From positions 1,736,001 through 1,800,000 of the forward strand of contig NC_089392.1 of assembly GCF_003171515.1 (NCBI RefSeq): a stretch of DNA of 64,000 bases, read 5' to 3'. Below, piece by piece: positions 19,679-31,600 of the stretch (position 1 is the stretch's first letter; each line of letters starts with the position of its first letter). Both the position numbers and the translations under genes were made by a program. The notes under the pieces are model-generated. The model was not told the origin of the DNA, searched no databases, and saw only the letters and a program-made list of their open reading frames with translations. The DNA comes from Pyrenophora tritici-repentis. Taxonomy: Eukaryota; Ascomycota; Dothideomycetes; Pleosporales; Pleosporaceae.

Positions 19679-20904
19679 GGCTGAGAATCGATGCGCCTGG
19701 CCACGTGCGGCAGTTTATCGCCTGTCTGGCACTGATCAACTGCGTCATACATTATAATCATACATCGTTCTTGTCACGGTAATGGAGTGGACTACCTTCC
19801 ATTTCGCGAAGACGGTCCGCGTGCTCTTGCATTTGTAGTATCAAGAAGTTCGTGAGGATACCGTACCCGATACTGCCATGATGTACAAAGTCGCTTCGTA
19901 CGGTTACGGTTATTGCGGCCTGGTGTGGCGTTCAGCAAGCCCGTAGTAAGCTACCGCTTACGACAAAGGAAGCTCACTAACATAGACGGCCGTAAGCCAC
20001 GACCGCGTATGGCCCGTATACTCTCGCATCATCACGGCCAATAAGACATGGTCAGGCTTGAGCATCGACACTATTAAAATGGGTAAAAACGCCGCGTAAA
20101 CTGGGCAAGACTGCACGTATATGAGAAATTAAAGGCCGCACTCTGTGCTCGCGATTGTAACGTCAAAGGCACACTACTGCAGGCAGAAAATGATGCGGTG
20201 TTAGGGGGCTTTCGTGGCGACGCTTTGCCCTATTGCAATGTTCGGTGGTCCACCACTACAGGGGGTTGAAGAGACAGTTGTTTTGCCCCGCAAGCGAGGC
20301 CTGCTCTCCCGCGTTTCGCAGATGTGTGTGTAAAGACACAATGATTCGCCAGCGTGTCAAGCTCTGCTGAGGTGGGCCTAAAAGGTGGTCGGCGGCCAAA
20401 CCAAGGCAGGCTTGTGGAGTGAGTCTTGCTGGCCGTGGACCAAACAAACATTGAGTGTCGCGCGACGGTCGACGGGCCGAGGTACACAAACATTGCAGAT
20501 TGAGACCAAGCTGCGGTCAAAGATAACAGAAATTTTGCAAGATACGTGAATACGACATGGCGAAGAGAAATGGGGTGTTTCTTTAAATAGATCAAGGGAG
20601 CGTGCAATCAGGCTAGAGGCAACCTAGGTAGCGGCAGATCGGGCAGATACCATGCTCGAACGAGGAGCGTGACCCTGGTGATATGCATGGCTGCAGCCAT
20701 AGCGGCTGCCAGACACATTTACATGACTTGCCATGTCGTTGGTTGGAATCGCAATGATTATGACTTACTTTTGCACCAGCTGAGAAGCCCATATTTGACA
20801 TTCGGATGGTAGCAAGCCTCGAGATGTTGTGCACGACACCAACGTAAACGATCCAACCCCATCTCCAACCCCACGAGAGCCGCGGACGGCCAAGTAGACA
20901 TAAG
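19679..20904. other. Intergenic, no gene seen
   Basis: 1.2 kb. Minus-strand frames at 20230-20607 and 20613-20834 lack any recognisable domain. The segment should contain the promoter of the WD40-like gene. Confidence 0.5.
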
Positions 20905-23742
20905 ATGGTGGGGAGGACCTCGCACCATCACGATTTAGCACCGCATCTGGCGTCGAGGACGAGAACGAGGACGAGGACGACAAGTGACGGCAGCGAAAAG
21001 GGCGTCGCCTTCACCAGCAATGAGGGCAGTGCTCAAAACAGACGGGCGGCGTACGACAAGCGGGCGCGCACTATGTCCATGAGCTCAGAAGAATCAGACG
21101 TCGAGTCTGGCGACCACCACCTGCTCTCCGCGTCTTCGATCGGATATACCGACACCATGTCCTCATCGGGCCAGTCGACGGCCATGACGTCCGCTACCAC
21201 CTACGATGACCGACCGGGCGTTGAAAAGGAAACTGCGACCGCGACCGCGCCTTATGCCTACCCTAGCCTTTCCCTGCTCGAACTAGTCTCCAACACTGCC
21301 TCGTCTTCTGCACTGCCGGACAGCTTCGACGTCAGTGTGTCGAGAAAGGGCGGATATGTGGCTGTGTACTCGTCCTCGAATCTGTTCTTGATCAAGACGG
21401 TGCAGCTGCCGCGACTTTGGACAAGGACGCTGCAGGTCAAACGAAAGCCCGTGGCCATCGATGTCACCGAAGATGGTTTTTTGCTAGCGGTGCTTTCGAG
21501 ACCATCGCAAGTCGATCTATACGAGATACATGGCGAGGGCGATGATCAGATCACCAAGAGGCGGACCGTTATGTTGGTACACGAAGCTAGCTCCGTCGTC
21601 ATATCTCCAGACGCACGCATATTGATTACGGGGAACAAGTTTGGCATCGAAGTCATTGCCATTGGCCCAGAGGTGCCTGAGACGACACGGCGCACCCTTT
21701 CTGGACCTGCAGGCGACGCTCTGGAATTCTCAGATGACGGCCGAACGCTGCTTATCACAGGCTATGCCCGAAAGTCGGATGGTTCGGCCTTGTTCGTTCT
21801 CCCTGGCCTCTACGACGGCCCGCTTACGGAAGAGGGAGAGCCGATTCCCCAACCTCCGGAAACGGCCTGGACTGGCTCGGTGCTGTTCCCGGAGACAGCG
21901 CGAATTGCACGACAGGCTACATTACTTCCCGATGCGGATACGGGCACGTTTAATGAGCTGTTCGCCTTCAACGCCGAGGAGGACTCATGGGGTATCTACG
22001 ATATTGCCTGTCAGCGCTTCACCCAGAGGAAGATGTTTCTGCCTGACCACCAGCGATGGACGCGCTCCGAATTCGTCGATGACGCCATGCCGGCAGTATC
22101 CCCGAACGCTGATTTAGCCGCTGTCGCTCTTCGCATGCGCGGGATGACCAACATCTGGATCTATGAAGTTCCAGGCTGGGAATATAATCCAAGTGACAAG
22201 GAAAAGCAGGATACTCCAATCCAACCGTGTTTCTGCATACCAATTCCGAAAGATGATGCAGGTACACTTCAGGAGATTTGTGCTCTACGATGGGTCAGAA
22301 TGGACGCCAATATACAGCGACTGGTGGCAGTCGGTAACTCGAGCATGCTTCCAGACGAGAGGGACGTTCCTGGTGCACCACTTGGCTCGAAAGGAGTACT
22401 CATAGTGCTAGATTTCGACAAGACAAAACCTCTCGGAAGTGCTCCCCCCACGCCGTTGAAGACAGAATACGACCTGGACCCTCTTTGCCCTGGTGAAATG
22501 CTTCCCGAAGGCTCGATCGACTTTGATCGAGAGGTCGAGTTGGTCAGGACAAGGACCATGGCCCAGAGAAGAGCTCAAGATCGAAATGAAGTCTCACGAA
22601 GAAACTCCAGGATTGGGTCTACCCAAATCCACCGTGCGCGTACCTCCGCAAACCGCAACTCACTACGGCCACCATTACCAACTGATGAGTCGGAAGAGTT
22701 GACACCAGAAGAGGCACAGGCAATGTTCGAGGTACCATACGACAACCAGCAACCGAGGTCGCAAATGTCACTGGCTAGGGCTGCCACTGTTGCGGCGGTA
22801 TCTCCTGCGAATCGCCGACATCTACGAGCACTCCCCTTGAGACCTTTGGAGTACCGCCGCGCAGACGGTCACCGCGAGATGCCCCACGAAAGTGATGCGG
22901 ACAACTGGGTGCCACCTCCGCCAGCATACACGACAACTGCTGCAGCAGCAGAGAGTGTCAGTCTCAGTCACCCTGAAGCACCCCCAGTGCCCCGGCTGCA
23001 TCAGATGCATTCATCACCCTCGATTCCCCCTGTACCTTCTTTGCCAAGCATATCTGCAATCAACCACTTCCAAGTTCCGCAACCGCATCCATACCAACAC
23101 CGCCAGCAATCGGTTTCTTCCGCCAACCTATCCATCTCTGCAGTCCAGAGTCCAGAGCGACGCCCCTCGCTCCTGCACCCGTCCACGTATCCCAGCCCGC
23201 GATCCTCAGGCTCGATACGAAGACGGGGCTCGACAACCCAATCGCCACCCGAGCAGATGTCGTATATGCCAGGACCCCCGACACAGTCACCATACTCTAC
23301 GAGTTCTACGCACATGGTGACGCGCAGACCTACCATTGGCCGTCCCGAGCGTGTTGTAGAAAGCAATCTCGATCTCTACAACCCGCCAGTTCCTGGTATG
23401 AATCACGGGCGACGCGGTTCAGCGCCAACTGTTCAGCGTCGGCCCGTGCCTACGCATGGTACGCGTATGAGTGTGCAGCAGAATATGCAGCAGCCGAGAG
23501 ATGGGCTGCCACCACTTGCTCCACCTGGACAGCAGTACACGTCGGGTCAGAGACTACCGATCAGTGCGCCACCGCGAACAGATCAATCTTACGTACATCC
23601 CTACAGACATGCACAGGGTGGTTTTCACAGAGCAGCATTGAGTCATGGCAACTTACCGTTGGGAATGAATAGCTCATTGCCCACGGTTCCCCCGCACAAG
23701 GAGAAGAAGGCGAAGAAGAAGATTGGCTGCATTATCATGTGA
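20905..23742 (+). CDS. WD40-like beta-propeller protein with C-terminal CaaX box
   Basis: A single 945-codon frame. Residues about 1-110 are polar and low in complexity. Residues about 115-530 contain beta-propeller-like repeats, for example DSFDVSVSRKGGYVAVYSSS, PVAIDVTEDGFLLAVLS, SVVISPDARILITGN and ALEFSDDGRTLLITG. The C-terminal 400 residues are disordered, rich in Pro, Ser and Arg. The last residues are a polybasic run KEKKAKKKIG and then CIIM, a textbook CaaX box; Met in the last position favours farnesylation. The protein is therefore probably lipid-anchored at a membrane. I cannot name the family with confidence; it looks like a conserved filamentous-fungal protein. A shorter start at about 21074 is possible. 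Confidence 0.85.
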   Translation: MVGRTSHHHDLAPHLASRTRTRTRTTSDGSEKGVAFTSNEGSAQNRRAAYDKRARTMSMSSEESDVESGDHHLLSASSIGYTDTMSSSGQSTAMTSATTYDDRPGVEKETATATAPYAYPSLSLLELVSNTASSSALPDSFDVSVSRKGGYVAVYSSSNLFLIKTVQLPRLWTRTLQVKRKPVAIDVTEDGFLLAVLSRPSQVDLYEIHGEGDDQITKRRTVMLVHEASSVVISPDARILITGNKFGIEVIAIGPEVPETTRRTLSGPAGDALEFSDDGRTLLITGYARKSDGSALFVLPGLYDGPLTEEGEPIPQPPETAWTGSVLFPETARIARQATLLPDADTGTFNELFAFNAEEDSWGIYDIACQRFTQRKMFLPDHQRWTRSEFVDDAMPAVSPNADLAAVALRMRGMTNIWIYEVPGWEYNPSDKEKQDTPIQPCFCIPIPKDDAGTLQEICALRWVRMDANIQRLVAVGNSSMLPDERDVPGAPLGSKGVLIVLDFDKTKPLGSAPPTPLKTEYDLDPLCPGEMLPEGSIDFDREVELVRTRTMAQRRAQDRNEVSRRNSRIGSTQIHRARTSANRNSLRPPLPTDESEELTPEEAQAMFEVPYDNQQPRSQMSLARAATVAAVSPANRRHLRALPLRPLEYRRADGHREMPHESDADNWVPPPPAYTTTAAAAESVSLSHPEAPPVPRLHQMHSSPSIPPVPSLPSISAINHFQVPQPHPYQHRQQSVSSANLSISAVQSPERRPSLLHPSTYPSPRSSGSIRRRGSTTQSPPEQMSYMPGPPTQSPYSTSSTHMVTRRPTIGRPERVVESNLDLYNPPVPGMNHGRRGSAPTVQRRPVPTHGTRMSVQQNMQQPRDGLPPLAPPGQQYTSGQRLPISAPPRTDQSYVHPYRHAQGGFHRAALSHGNLPLGMNSSLPTVPPHKEKKAKKKIGCIIM

Positions 23743-24903
23743 GACGAGCACGTACACAGATATGGGAGCGCGCCAGCAACGAATTTCACGATTCTTATGA
23801 TTATTACTATACCCTCATATTTGGGAATTTTTTTGGCGTCTTTACGGGCATTCGTTTCTTGACAACGGAGTATACTTTTTGAGATAGCTCCTGCGTGAAG
23901 GCAGTTGAGCAAGGGTGTTGTTTCTTTCTGTTTGTCCGAGTACGACGACGGGGTTCATGACAACTGGACATATAGTAGACAAGACTAGGATAGGCATAGG
24001 GAGCAATCCATGGGTCATAGGGAATTTTTCCATATATACTGTAGCTTCTTTTATTGAACAAAGGGTAGTGGAAGATTTGTGGTGTTTTGAGCTGGGAACA
24101 TACTTTACTAGTGTTTCCCATCTGAGCTAATCATCAAGAGCGTATCATAGACTAATAACAGAGTATCTAATTCCATAACTATATGTAGTGATTGAGTGTC
24201 ATACTGTACATTCTTCGACTTACTGATAGAATATGAATCACCAATAGAGTCTGAGAGAGGTACTCACTGCAGACAGCACAATCTCACGCTGATCTATTTC
24301 AGGATGTGGGTATAGCGACAATTCACAGTCGATGTTTCCATCACCCAGTCTCACCGCAATAGATTTGATGATGGCTGGAGACATACACACACACAAGCCG
24401 ATGGGAGAATCAAGTATGTAGGTAGCCAAGGAGTCACACTCTTCGTAGGATTTCTCCGAAGAGCGAGGAAGTGTGAACTATGAAGGACCTTTTTATTTAT
24501 TCTTGCAACGAAGAATGCACGTACGGGAGTACAGCCGCAAACACCACACCCAAGCAAGACGCAAAGATGTGGGAAGCTCCCCGAAGGGACTTGTCAAAGG
24601 TGTCGTAGACCAAGTGGCTGGTGTGCGGGTTGCGTCCTACAGTGACGAATATGCTCGTTGACATGAACGTAGCGCCAATTCTCCTTCACCTTAGAAGGGG
24701 GCATTTGCATGGCAATGATGTTTGTGGAAGAAAGCGCAGCACTCTGAGGTCTGGCGAAAACTTCCAGATGGGCAACGCACGTGCCATGACGCTAAGCTAG
24801 CTCGCTCGAGGAATCGCGCGACCTAGAGCTTGACCTCCAGCGACGAACTCACCCGCGATCGCGACTACTTACTTCCCCCACTCGACATACAGCTACCGCA
24901 GTC
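23743..24903. other. Intergenic, no gene accepted
   Basis: 1.2 kb, AT-rich at the left (3' UTR). A short minus-strand frame at 24238-24429 ends at a GT-like site but no partner exon was found. Confidence 0.5.
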
Positions 24904-26005
24904 ATGACGAAAAAGCGCAAGAGATACCCAGATCTGAACCAGAAGCTAGAGGTGAGAAATTCGTAGACAAACTGCATATTTGGCACAGTAGCTGACCTCA
25001 GCAGCGACCATGGTGTTACTACTGCGAACGCGACTTCGACGATCTTAAGATTCTCATCTCTCACCAGAAAGCCAAACATTTCAAATGCGATCGCTGCGGA
25101 CGACGGTTGAACACAGCCGGAGGTACATGAGCCCTCTATCACCATATCCCCTTGGGCGGACTAAGGCTTGATCAACGCATATACTAACACTCACAGGTCT
25201 CTCTGTGCATATGAACCAAGTCCACAAGGAAACGCTCACACATGTCGAGAATGCCAATCCGGGTCGACAAGGTCTGGAGCTTGAGATCTTTGGTATGGAG
25301 GGTGTACCAGCAGAGATAATCGACCAGCACAACCAGCAGGTCACACAAGCACATTTCGCCGAGGAACAAGAGCGTGCGCGCTTGACAGGAAACCCGATGC
25401 GCGGAGCTTATGTGAATGGACAAGCGGCGCCGAACAAGAGGCCGAAGATCAACGAGAGCTTGGAGGAGATTGAGGAGAGAGCGGCCAAATTCAGGGAGGA
25501 CCGGAAGAATGGTGTACTTCCAACGCCCGTGGAGCCGGCACCTACAGCTGTATGTCTTGGAGCAGGGGAGAATGATCATGTGGGGCTAATCAATTCACAG
25601 ACACCACCAGTTGTTCAATCACCGTATGGTGTACCGCCCCCAGGCGCACCCGCGGCTTTCCCTCCTGGCGCTGCATTCCCTCCCCAAGCCGTTCCTCAAC
25701 CCTTTTCACCGGCCAATGGCGGCATCCCTCCACGGCCAGGCAGCATACCGGGCCAGCCTGGAGCGTTACCTCCCCGACCTGGATTCGGTGCACCTCCGCC
25801 TGGCGCAATTCCTCCCGGCCAGAACGGCGAAATATTCAATTCTGTTGACGAACTCATCAACCAGGTCACAAAAGCAGCTGCGACAAAGGAAGAGAAGAAG
25901 AGCAAAAAGGACAAGAACCAACGACTCATCTTCTCGGACGATTTCATTAGTCCAGAAGAAAAGATGGCTGCCCTGTCCAGGTTCTCCGACTTCATGCGGA
26001 CGTAG
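24904..26005 (+). CDS. C2H2 zinc-finger protein of the BuGZ/ZNF207 type
   Basis: Four exons: 24904-24951, 25005-25122, 25197-25549 and 25601-26005; the acceptor of intron 1 could be three bases earlier. Intron 3 (25550-25600) has GTATGT, a GCTAATC branch and CACAG but is 51 nt with no stop, so the unspliced frame also stays open. The N-terminus has two close zinc fingers: [18 protein letters not shown] with its His pair, then [18 protein letters not shown]. It is followed by NQVHKETL and [12 protein letters not shown], the signature of the BuGZ/ZNF207 family, then a Pro/Gly-rich tail. In animals BuGZ binds microtubules and the checkpoint protein Bub3 and acts in spindle assembly and splicing. 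The role in fungi is inferred. Confidence 0.88.
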
Positions 26006-26521
26006 GCGGCGGGAAAAGATGGCGGGACTTTGAATAACGCGTGAATAACCATCACAAATGTCTGCCATTGTCAAGCCTGCTGTAGGGTTCAAATGCTGGG
26101 GGTTTTGCCGTTCTATTCGGTGAACTCTAGAAGAAGACAACCAAGCTTGCAAGAAGCTGAGGAACCCCTCACACAGGCCCCTCATCCGGCACAATGAAGC
26201 AAAAGAGTAAGCCGCGTCGGAGAATTGAATAGGCGGTGCATGTTAGACAAATTGGGGGTTTCTCCATGTAGCATTACGTAGGAGCGAGCACGTCATGAAT
26301 TGAACGTTCTTGGAATCCGTGTCTTCTCAAGCGGATACATACATGATGCACGCAGAGTCTCAATCACATGAAGCTAATTGTATCGAAACCATAGCAAACG
26401 ATTGTTCCTCTTCAAATCAGGGTATCTTGCATTTTGACGCAGCCAAACTATACAATTACATAAAAACGTGATGACGGTGACGAAAGACGCTGTTCTTGGT
26501 GTGTAACCAAGACACTCATTA
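26006..26521. other. Convergent intergenic spacer
   Basis: About 0.5 kb holding the 3' UTRs of the zinc-finger gene and PEX2. Nothing else is seen. Confidence 0.6.
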
Positions 26522-28129
26522 TCAATGGTAAAAGCCAGACTCTTCACCTTCTTCTTCCTCATCTTCCTCATACTCTTCACTTTGCTCGTCTTCACTACTG
26601 CTGCTGCTACTTTGATCCTCGCTAGCCCGCGCCCACTCTGAACTCTCAGTGAACAAAGACTCGCCGAGGTCGAGGCCGCGGGAGTGCGTCGTAGCCATGA
26701 TATCAGCCCTGTGTGCCTCGTCTTCTGCACGTGCGCCGTCTTCCTGCTCAGGCATAGGGTCGACTTCACGCAGCAAGGCTTTTTCATCCAGATCTGCAGT
26801 GTTATCGCGGCCATGGCTAGTAGCAAAGACGACGGATTTAGCGGTGCTGGGACGTTCGTGCTCATCGGCATGGTGGTGATGTGAGACGGTGCGAGTGGGT
26901 TCCTCGATGATGTCGCCGTTCCAGGGCTGGCATTCCTTGACTGTTTCGCCACAGCGGAGACAGGTCCAGCCTTCGCCTTCTTCGTTTGCGATACGTTGGG
27001 CGATGCAGGCGAAGCAGTATATGCAACCGCAGGGCATGGCTTCGTAGGGGTTCGTGATGTCTGTAGCTGCGGAGCCTACGACGCCGCCGCCACCGGCCGA
27101 CGAGGCGAGTATGTCTGCTTCGCTGGCTGTGGTGGGGTTCTGGTCGCGGTAGCAGATGGCGCATGTGCGTTCGGGGAGGAAACCGAGTTCGCCACTGGCT
27201 TTTTCTTCGTCGTTGTCCGAGGAGGTGGATTTTGAGCGGCCGAGGAGGGAGAGGATGGTGGATTGAAACTTGCGGAATGTGCGGCTTAGAATGCGACGCC
27301 AGCGCGATATGCCGACCAGTGGGAGGAGGAAGAGAAGGAACTCTGTGAAGGCGTGCCACACGAGTTGACGGTTCAAGTACTCGAAACTGACTTCTCGAGA
27401 TGTCGCATGGGATGTTGGCGTGAGACGTAGGCGGAGGAGTCTGTCGGTGATGGTTCTGTATCTGCCGTCTACTAAGAAGACGAGGAAGCTGGCGAGACCA
27501 AACATGTCGTGTGCGCTCCCTGCCAATTCACTGAGTCTACCCAGCATCTTCAACTTGGTCGACTCGGGGCGTGTGTAGTCTTCCGAGGCGGACAGTAGAT
27601 AGTCTTCCCACTTTGTCCACGCATATCTCCCTCCCACGGTAATGGCACCGTAGGCCACCTTCTGCCACGGTTTCGGTGGCGGGCGATTGGGCGCATTACT
27701 CCTCGCGTCGGTATACCGTAGCCCCTGTAGATGGGCGCCATAACTCGCATTCTGGTCCCAAATACTGAGTTTCCACAGGATAGCTCTCAGTACCAGCAGT
27801 ATCTCGGCCGAGTAGTTGTCTGTAATGTGGGAGCCAAAGTACTTCAAGCCCTCGCCGACCTGGCCCTTGAGTAGACTCAGCAGTTCCTCGTCGAGGAGTT
27901 CGGCATCGACCTGGCCGACGCGAAACTCTGGACGTGTACCAGTGCGGCCTTTGATGGCGTCCCAGACGCTGAAGCCCGTTGTTGATATGGTGCTAAAGGG
28001 AAAGGGCAGCCGTGACAGGGCGCGTACCGTCCGGGGCACTTCATGCTGGCGGCTCTGTTGTTGCAGGGCGCGTTGGGCGCGGCGGGCGGCTATGCGTTGC
28101 TGGGCTGCGGCGAAGTCGGCGGCGGGCAT
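26522..28129 (-). CDS. PEX2: Peroxisomal ubiquitin ligase component PEX2 (peroxin-2)
   Basis: An intronless 535-codon frame. Residues about 45-300 form the Pex2/Pex12 N-terminal domain, with membrane-spanning stretches such as DMFGLASFLVFLV (about 208-220) and HAFTEFLLFLLPLVGI (about 259-274). A RING-type domain follows: CAIC at 323-326, CGCIYCFAC at 367-375, and CLRC at 390-393. That gives eight Cys ligands, with Cys369 where other RINGs have His. After the RING comes a tail of about 130 residues that ends in a very acidic stretch (EEYEEDEEEEGEE). PEX2 works with PEX10 and PEX12 in the peroxisomal membrane to ubiquitinate the import receptor PEX5. It is divergent from KAP120, with 554 bp between the start codons. 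Confidence 0.9.
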   Translation of the reverse strand: MPAADFAAAQQRIAARRAQRALQQQSRQHEVPRTVRALSRLPFPFSTISTTGFSVWDAIKGRTGTRPEFRVGQVDAELLDEELLSLLKGQVGEGLKYFGSHITDNYSAEILLVLRAILWKLSIWDQNASYGAHLQGLRYTDARSNAPNRPPPKPWQKVAYGAITVGGRYAWTKWEDYLLSASEDYTRPESTKLKMLGRLSELAGSAHDMFGLASFLVFLVDGRYRTITDRLLRLRLTPTSHATSREVSFEYLNRQLVWHAFTEFLLFLLPLVGISRWRRILSRTFRKFQSTILSLLGRSKSTSSDNDEEKASGELGFLPERTCAICYRDQNPTTASEADILASSAGGGGVVGSAATDITNPYEAMPCGCIYCFACIAQRIANEEGEGWTCLRCGETVKECQPWNGDIIEEPTRTVSHHHHADEHERPSTAKSVVFATSHGRDNTADLDEKALLREVDPMPEQEDGARAEDEAHRADIMATTHSRGLDLGESLFTESSEWARASEDQSSSSSSEDEQSEEYEEDEEEEGEESGFYH

Positions 28130-28683
28130 TGGGGCACACTGGTCGTCGCGCGACGATGGGCGTGTTGGAATCGCGACGTGAAGAATAGCGTGATGGAGAT
28201 GATGGGGTGAATGCGACGGGCCGAGGTTGGCTGGGGATGCCGTCCAGGTACCGTGGCTGCCGACGACTGCATCATCTCCTGATAATTCCTTACATTACCT
28301 GGTTAAATACTTTGGTAGCGAGTCTCTCCCTGTTCTTGGTGAAAAAGAAAATAGCTGTGCATATTGATCGACGCATAGTAAGCGCATTACGCAGCTGTCA
28401 CCCAAACAGCTGCTTCTGTCTCGGGGGTCCGGGCGGTGACGACGTGGGGAGCTGGGGAGTAGTCTGCGATTTTTGTGTTGCATCCTCACCAAAGACAAAA
28501 GTAGCCTTCACCCTCACTTTTTACCAATTGACTGTAGCCTGGGTGAGCAGGCCTACCCCTGCTGTTGCTTTGTCTCCGTGAACTGCGTCTTCCTCAATCC
28601 CAGGCGAACGTTCCTTCCTCAGACACTCACTCTGGTTGTTGCTGCCCCACTACCGCAACATCCGCATAGTATTCACTCGTAAC
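28130..28683. promoter_or_regulatory. Bidirectional promoter region between PEX2 and KAP120
   Basis: 554 bp separate two divergent start codons. I see no clear TATA box; pyrimidine-rich tracts precede the KAP120 ATG. Promoter function is inferred from position only. Confidence 0.5.
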
Positions 28684-31600
28684 ATGAACGCCGAGTTCAG
28701 TGTTGAGGTGCCAGGAGAGGCGAACCCTCTTACAGAAGGCATCTTATTCCACGTCTTGCGTTCGGCTTCCTCGACCGACCAGACTCAAGTGCAGACTGGC
28801 ACAAAGCAGTTGCAGCACTGGGAGAAGGCCCAAGGTTTCTACCCTCTGCTTCAGGTATGGGTAGCCTAAGGCGCGTATTTTTAATAAAACTAACGCATCT
28901 CAGTCTGTGTATCTGGACAAATCGCTCCCTCTAGAAGTTCGCTACCTTGCCGTCATCCAGCTCAAGAATGGCATCGACAAGTACTGGCGCAAGACAGCCA
29001 CAAAGTACGCGCCCGATACCACTTCACATCCACGATATATACTAATACAGTAACAGTGCCGTGACAAAGGAAGACAAGAACACAATCCGGGCACGTCTGT
29101 TAGAGAGCGCTGTCAACGAGGCCGATCACCGTCTGGCGCTACAGAATGCTCTTGTTGTCGCCAAAATAGTGCGCTATGAGTATCCGACTGACTGGTGAGT
29201 ATAGCTCTACGGCTTAGCAGCAGCTTCTTAACACTATACAGGCCAGGTTTGTTCCAACAACTACTCCAAATCCTTCGCACCGCTGCCGACCCGAGCGCAT
29301 ACCCACTACAGCTCCCCCGAGCCCTCCTTGTTCTACTATACATTGTAAAGGAACTTTCGACTGGAAGGCTCCCACGAACACGACAGAGTCTACAAACAGT
29401 GGCTCCTGAGATATTCAACGTCATAGGCACAATCTACGTGAGCAAGGTACAGGCTTGGCAAACCTTCTTCCAACATGGTGGAGACGATGAAGGCGGTGCG
29501 CTTGAGAGCATTGACAACAGCTTGCTTGCCATCAAGGCGATCCGCCGGTTAATCATCGCTGGCTATGAGTTTCCAGGCAGAGACAAAGACGTACAGGAGT
29601 TCTGGACACTAACCCGCGCTCACTTTGGAGAATTTCTACACTATGTAACGCCAGGAAACTCACCGCTTGCAAATGAGGTCCAAAAGAAAGTTGGAAAGCA
29701 TCTGATGCAGCTTTCGAAATTACATCTCAACATGGCTACTACTCACCCAGCAGACTTTGTCCTTTTGCCCAACTCGCTAGATCTTGCGCGCGATTACTGG
29801 AGTCTTGTCTCCAAAGTAGGCGAGCAATGGGGCTCCACGTCCATAGAAGGCGCCAAAGTCGGTACTGATGGCGATGCTGAAGATGAGGCACCCATACTGG
29901 AACGTCTAGCACTCAAAGGTTTACTACTGATTCGTGCCCTTGTGAAGATGGTCTTCTATCCTACTCAGAGCTTCCGTTACAAGCATCAACAAGAAAAGGA
30001 CGAGAGGAGCAAGGCCATGGACATGATCAAGACAGGCTTCTTTACTGACGACCTTGTCCGTGCAATGACCTCAGCACTCGTCCAACGCTTTTTCGTCTTC
30101 CGACCTAGCGATCTCCGCATGTGGGAGGAAGAACCTGATGAGTGGGAGAAGATGGAAGAAGGCGCAGAGGACTGGGAGTTCGCCATTCGACCATGCGCCG
30201 AGAAGCTGTTCTTAGACCTCGCAAAGAATTTCAAAGATTTGATCATCCAGCCTCTACTTCAAGTCTTCTATTCTGTCGCGAGTGGGTACTCACAGCCAGT
30301 AGCTACTTCTTCAGCTAACATGCCGCAGCCCCGGAAAACGAGGACATCCTCTTCAAAGACTCTGTATACACTGCTATTGGTCTTGCAGCCGACATACTGC
30401 ACGATCAGGTTGACTTCGACTCGTTCCTCGAGAAGACATTAGTTGTAGAGGCAACGAAACAGACGCCAGGCTTCAACATCATTCGTCGTCGCATCGCAAT
30501 CATCATTTCGCAATGGATCCCCATCAAGATGGCCAAAGAGAAGAAGCCAATCGCCTACCAAATCTTTCAGCATTTGTTAGATAAGAGCGACCCGATGAAC
30601 GATCAGGTCGTTCGAATAACGGCAGGACGAAAGTTCCATGCTGTCGCGGATGAATGGGAGTTCCAGGCTGACCTCTTCATGCCGTACTCGCAGATTATGC
30701 TTGACAGGTTGATGGCGTTGGTTCAGGAAGTGGAGCTCCCAGAGACGAAGATGGCACTGCTCAACACCATCAGCCTTATCGTCTTAAGGTTGGAGCATCA
30801 TGTAAGTCGAAGACGCTACTTCGAAGAAGAACTTGACTGACTTGGTGCAGATCACACCGTACGCTAACAGTATCATCGACCTCCTGCCACCTCTATGGGA
30901 GCAATCTGGCGAAGAACATCTCATGAAGCAGGCTATTCTCACGATCCTCGCTCGTCTAACGAACGCCATGAAAGCCGACTCGCGGTTATTTCATATTTCT
31001 TTCCTTCCCATCATCCAAAGCGCCATCGAGCCCGGTTCAGAAACGCAAGTCTATCTCCTTGAGGATGCATTGGATTTATGGGCATCGATCATTGCACAAA
31101 CACCATCCGCTCCGGAGCCTACACCTCCAGAGCTGCTGAGTTTACTTCATTACCTCCTCCCACTCTTCAGCATGGACAACGATACTCTTCGCAAAGCCAT
31201 TGAGATCACAGAAGCATACCTTCTTCTCGCGCCCTCCGCCGTACTCGCCGATGATTTCCGTCCAGCAATCCTCCAGGCGCTCGCGGATCTGCTGGGTAGC
31301 CTCAAAGTCGAAGCAAATGGTATTATGACCCATCTTGTACAATGCATTATTCGCGGTGCACAAGGTGTAGGTGGTGAACAAGCAGTCAAGGTACTCACCA
31401 GTGATCTCATATCCACCGGTTTCTTAGCAAAGGTTCTCGAAGGACTTCACGGCGCATGGACACACCACCAATCCCACGGACCCTACCGCGAACTTCCCTC
31501 CCGCGCCGTCGATGGTGTCGTAGAAACCGACTACTTCACCGTTCTAGCCCGTATCGCTATTGCCTCTCCTACCGTCCTCCTCGAAGCGCTCTCTTCTCTA

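Noticed and set aside
24238..24429. Minus-strand frame ending at a GT site, possible exon
   Set aside because: No matching downstream exon or family could be found.
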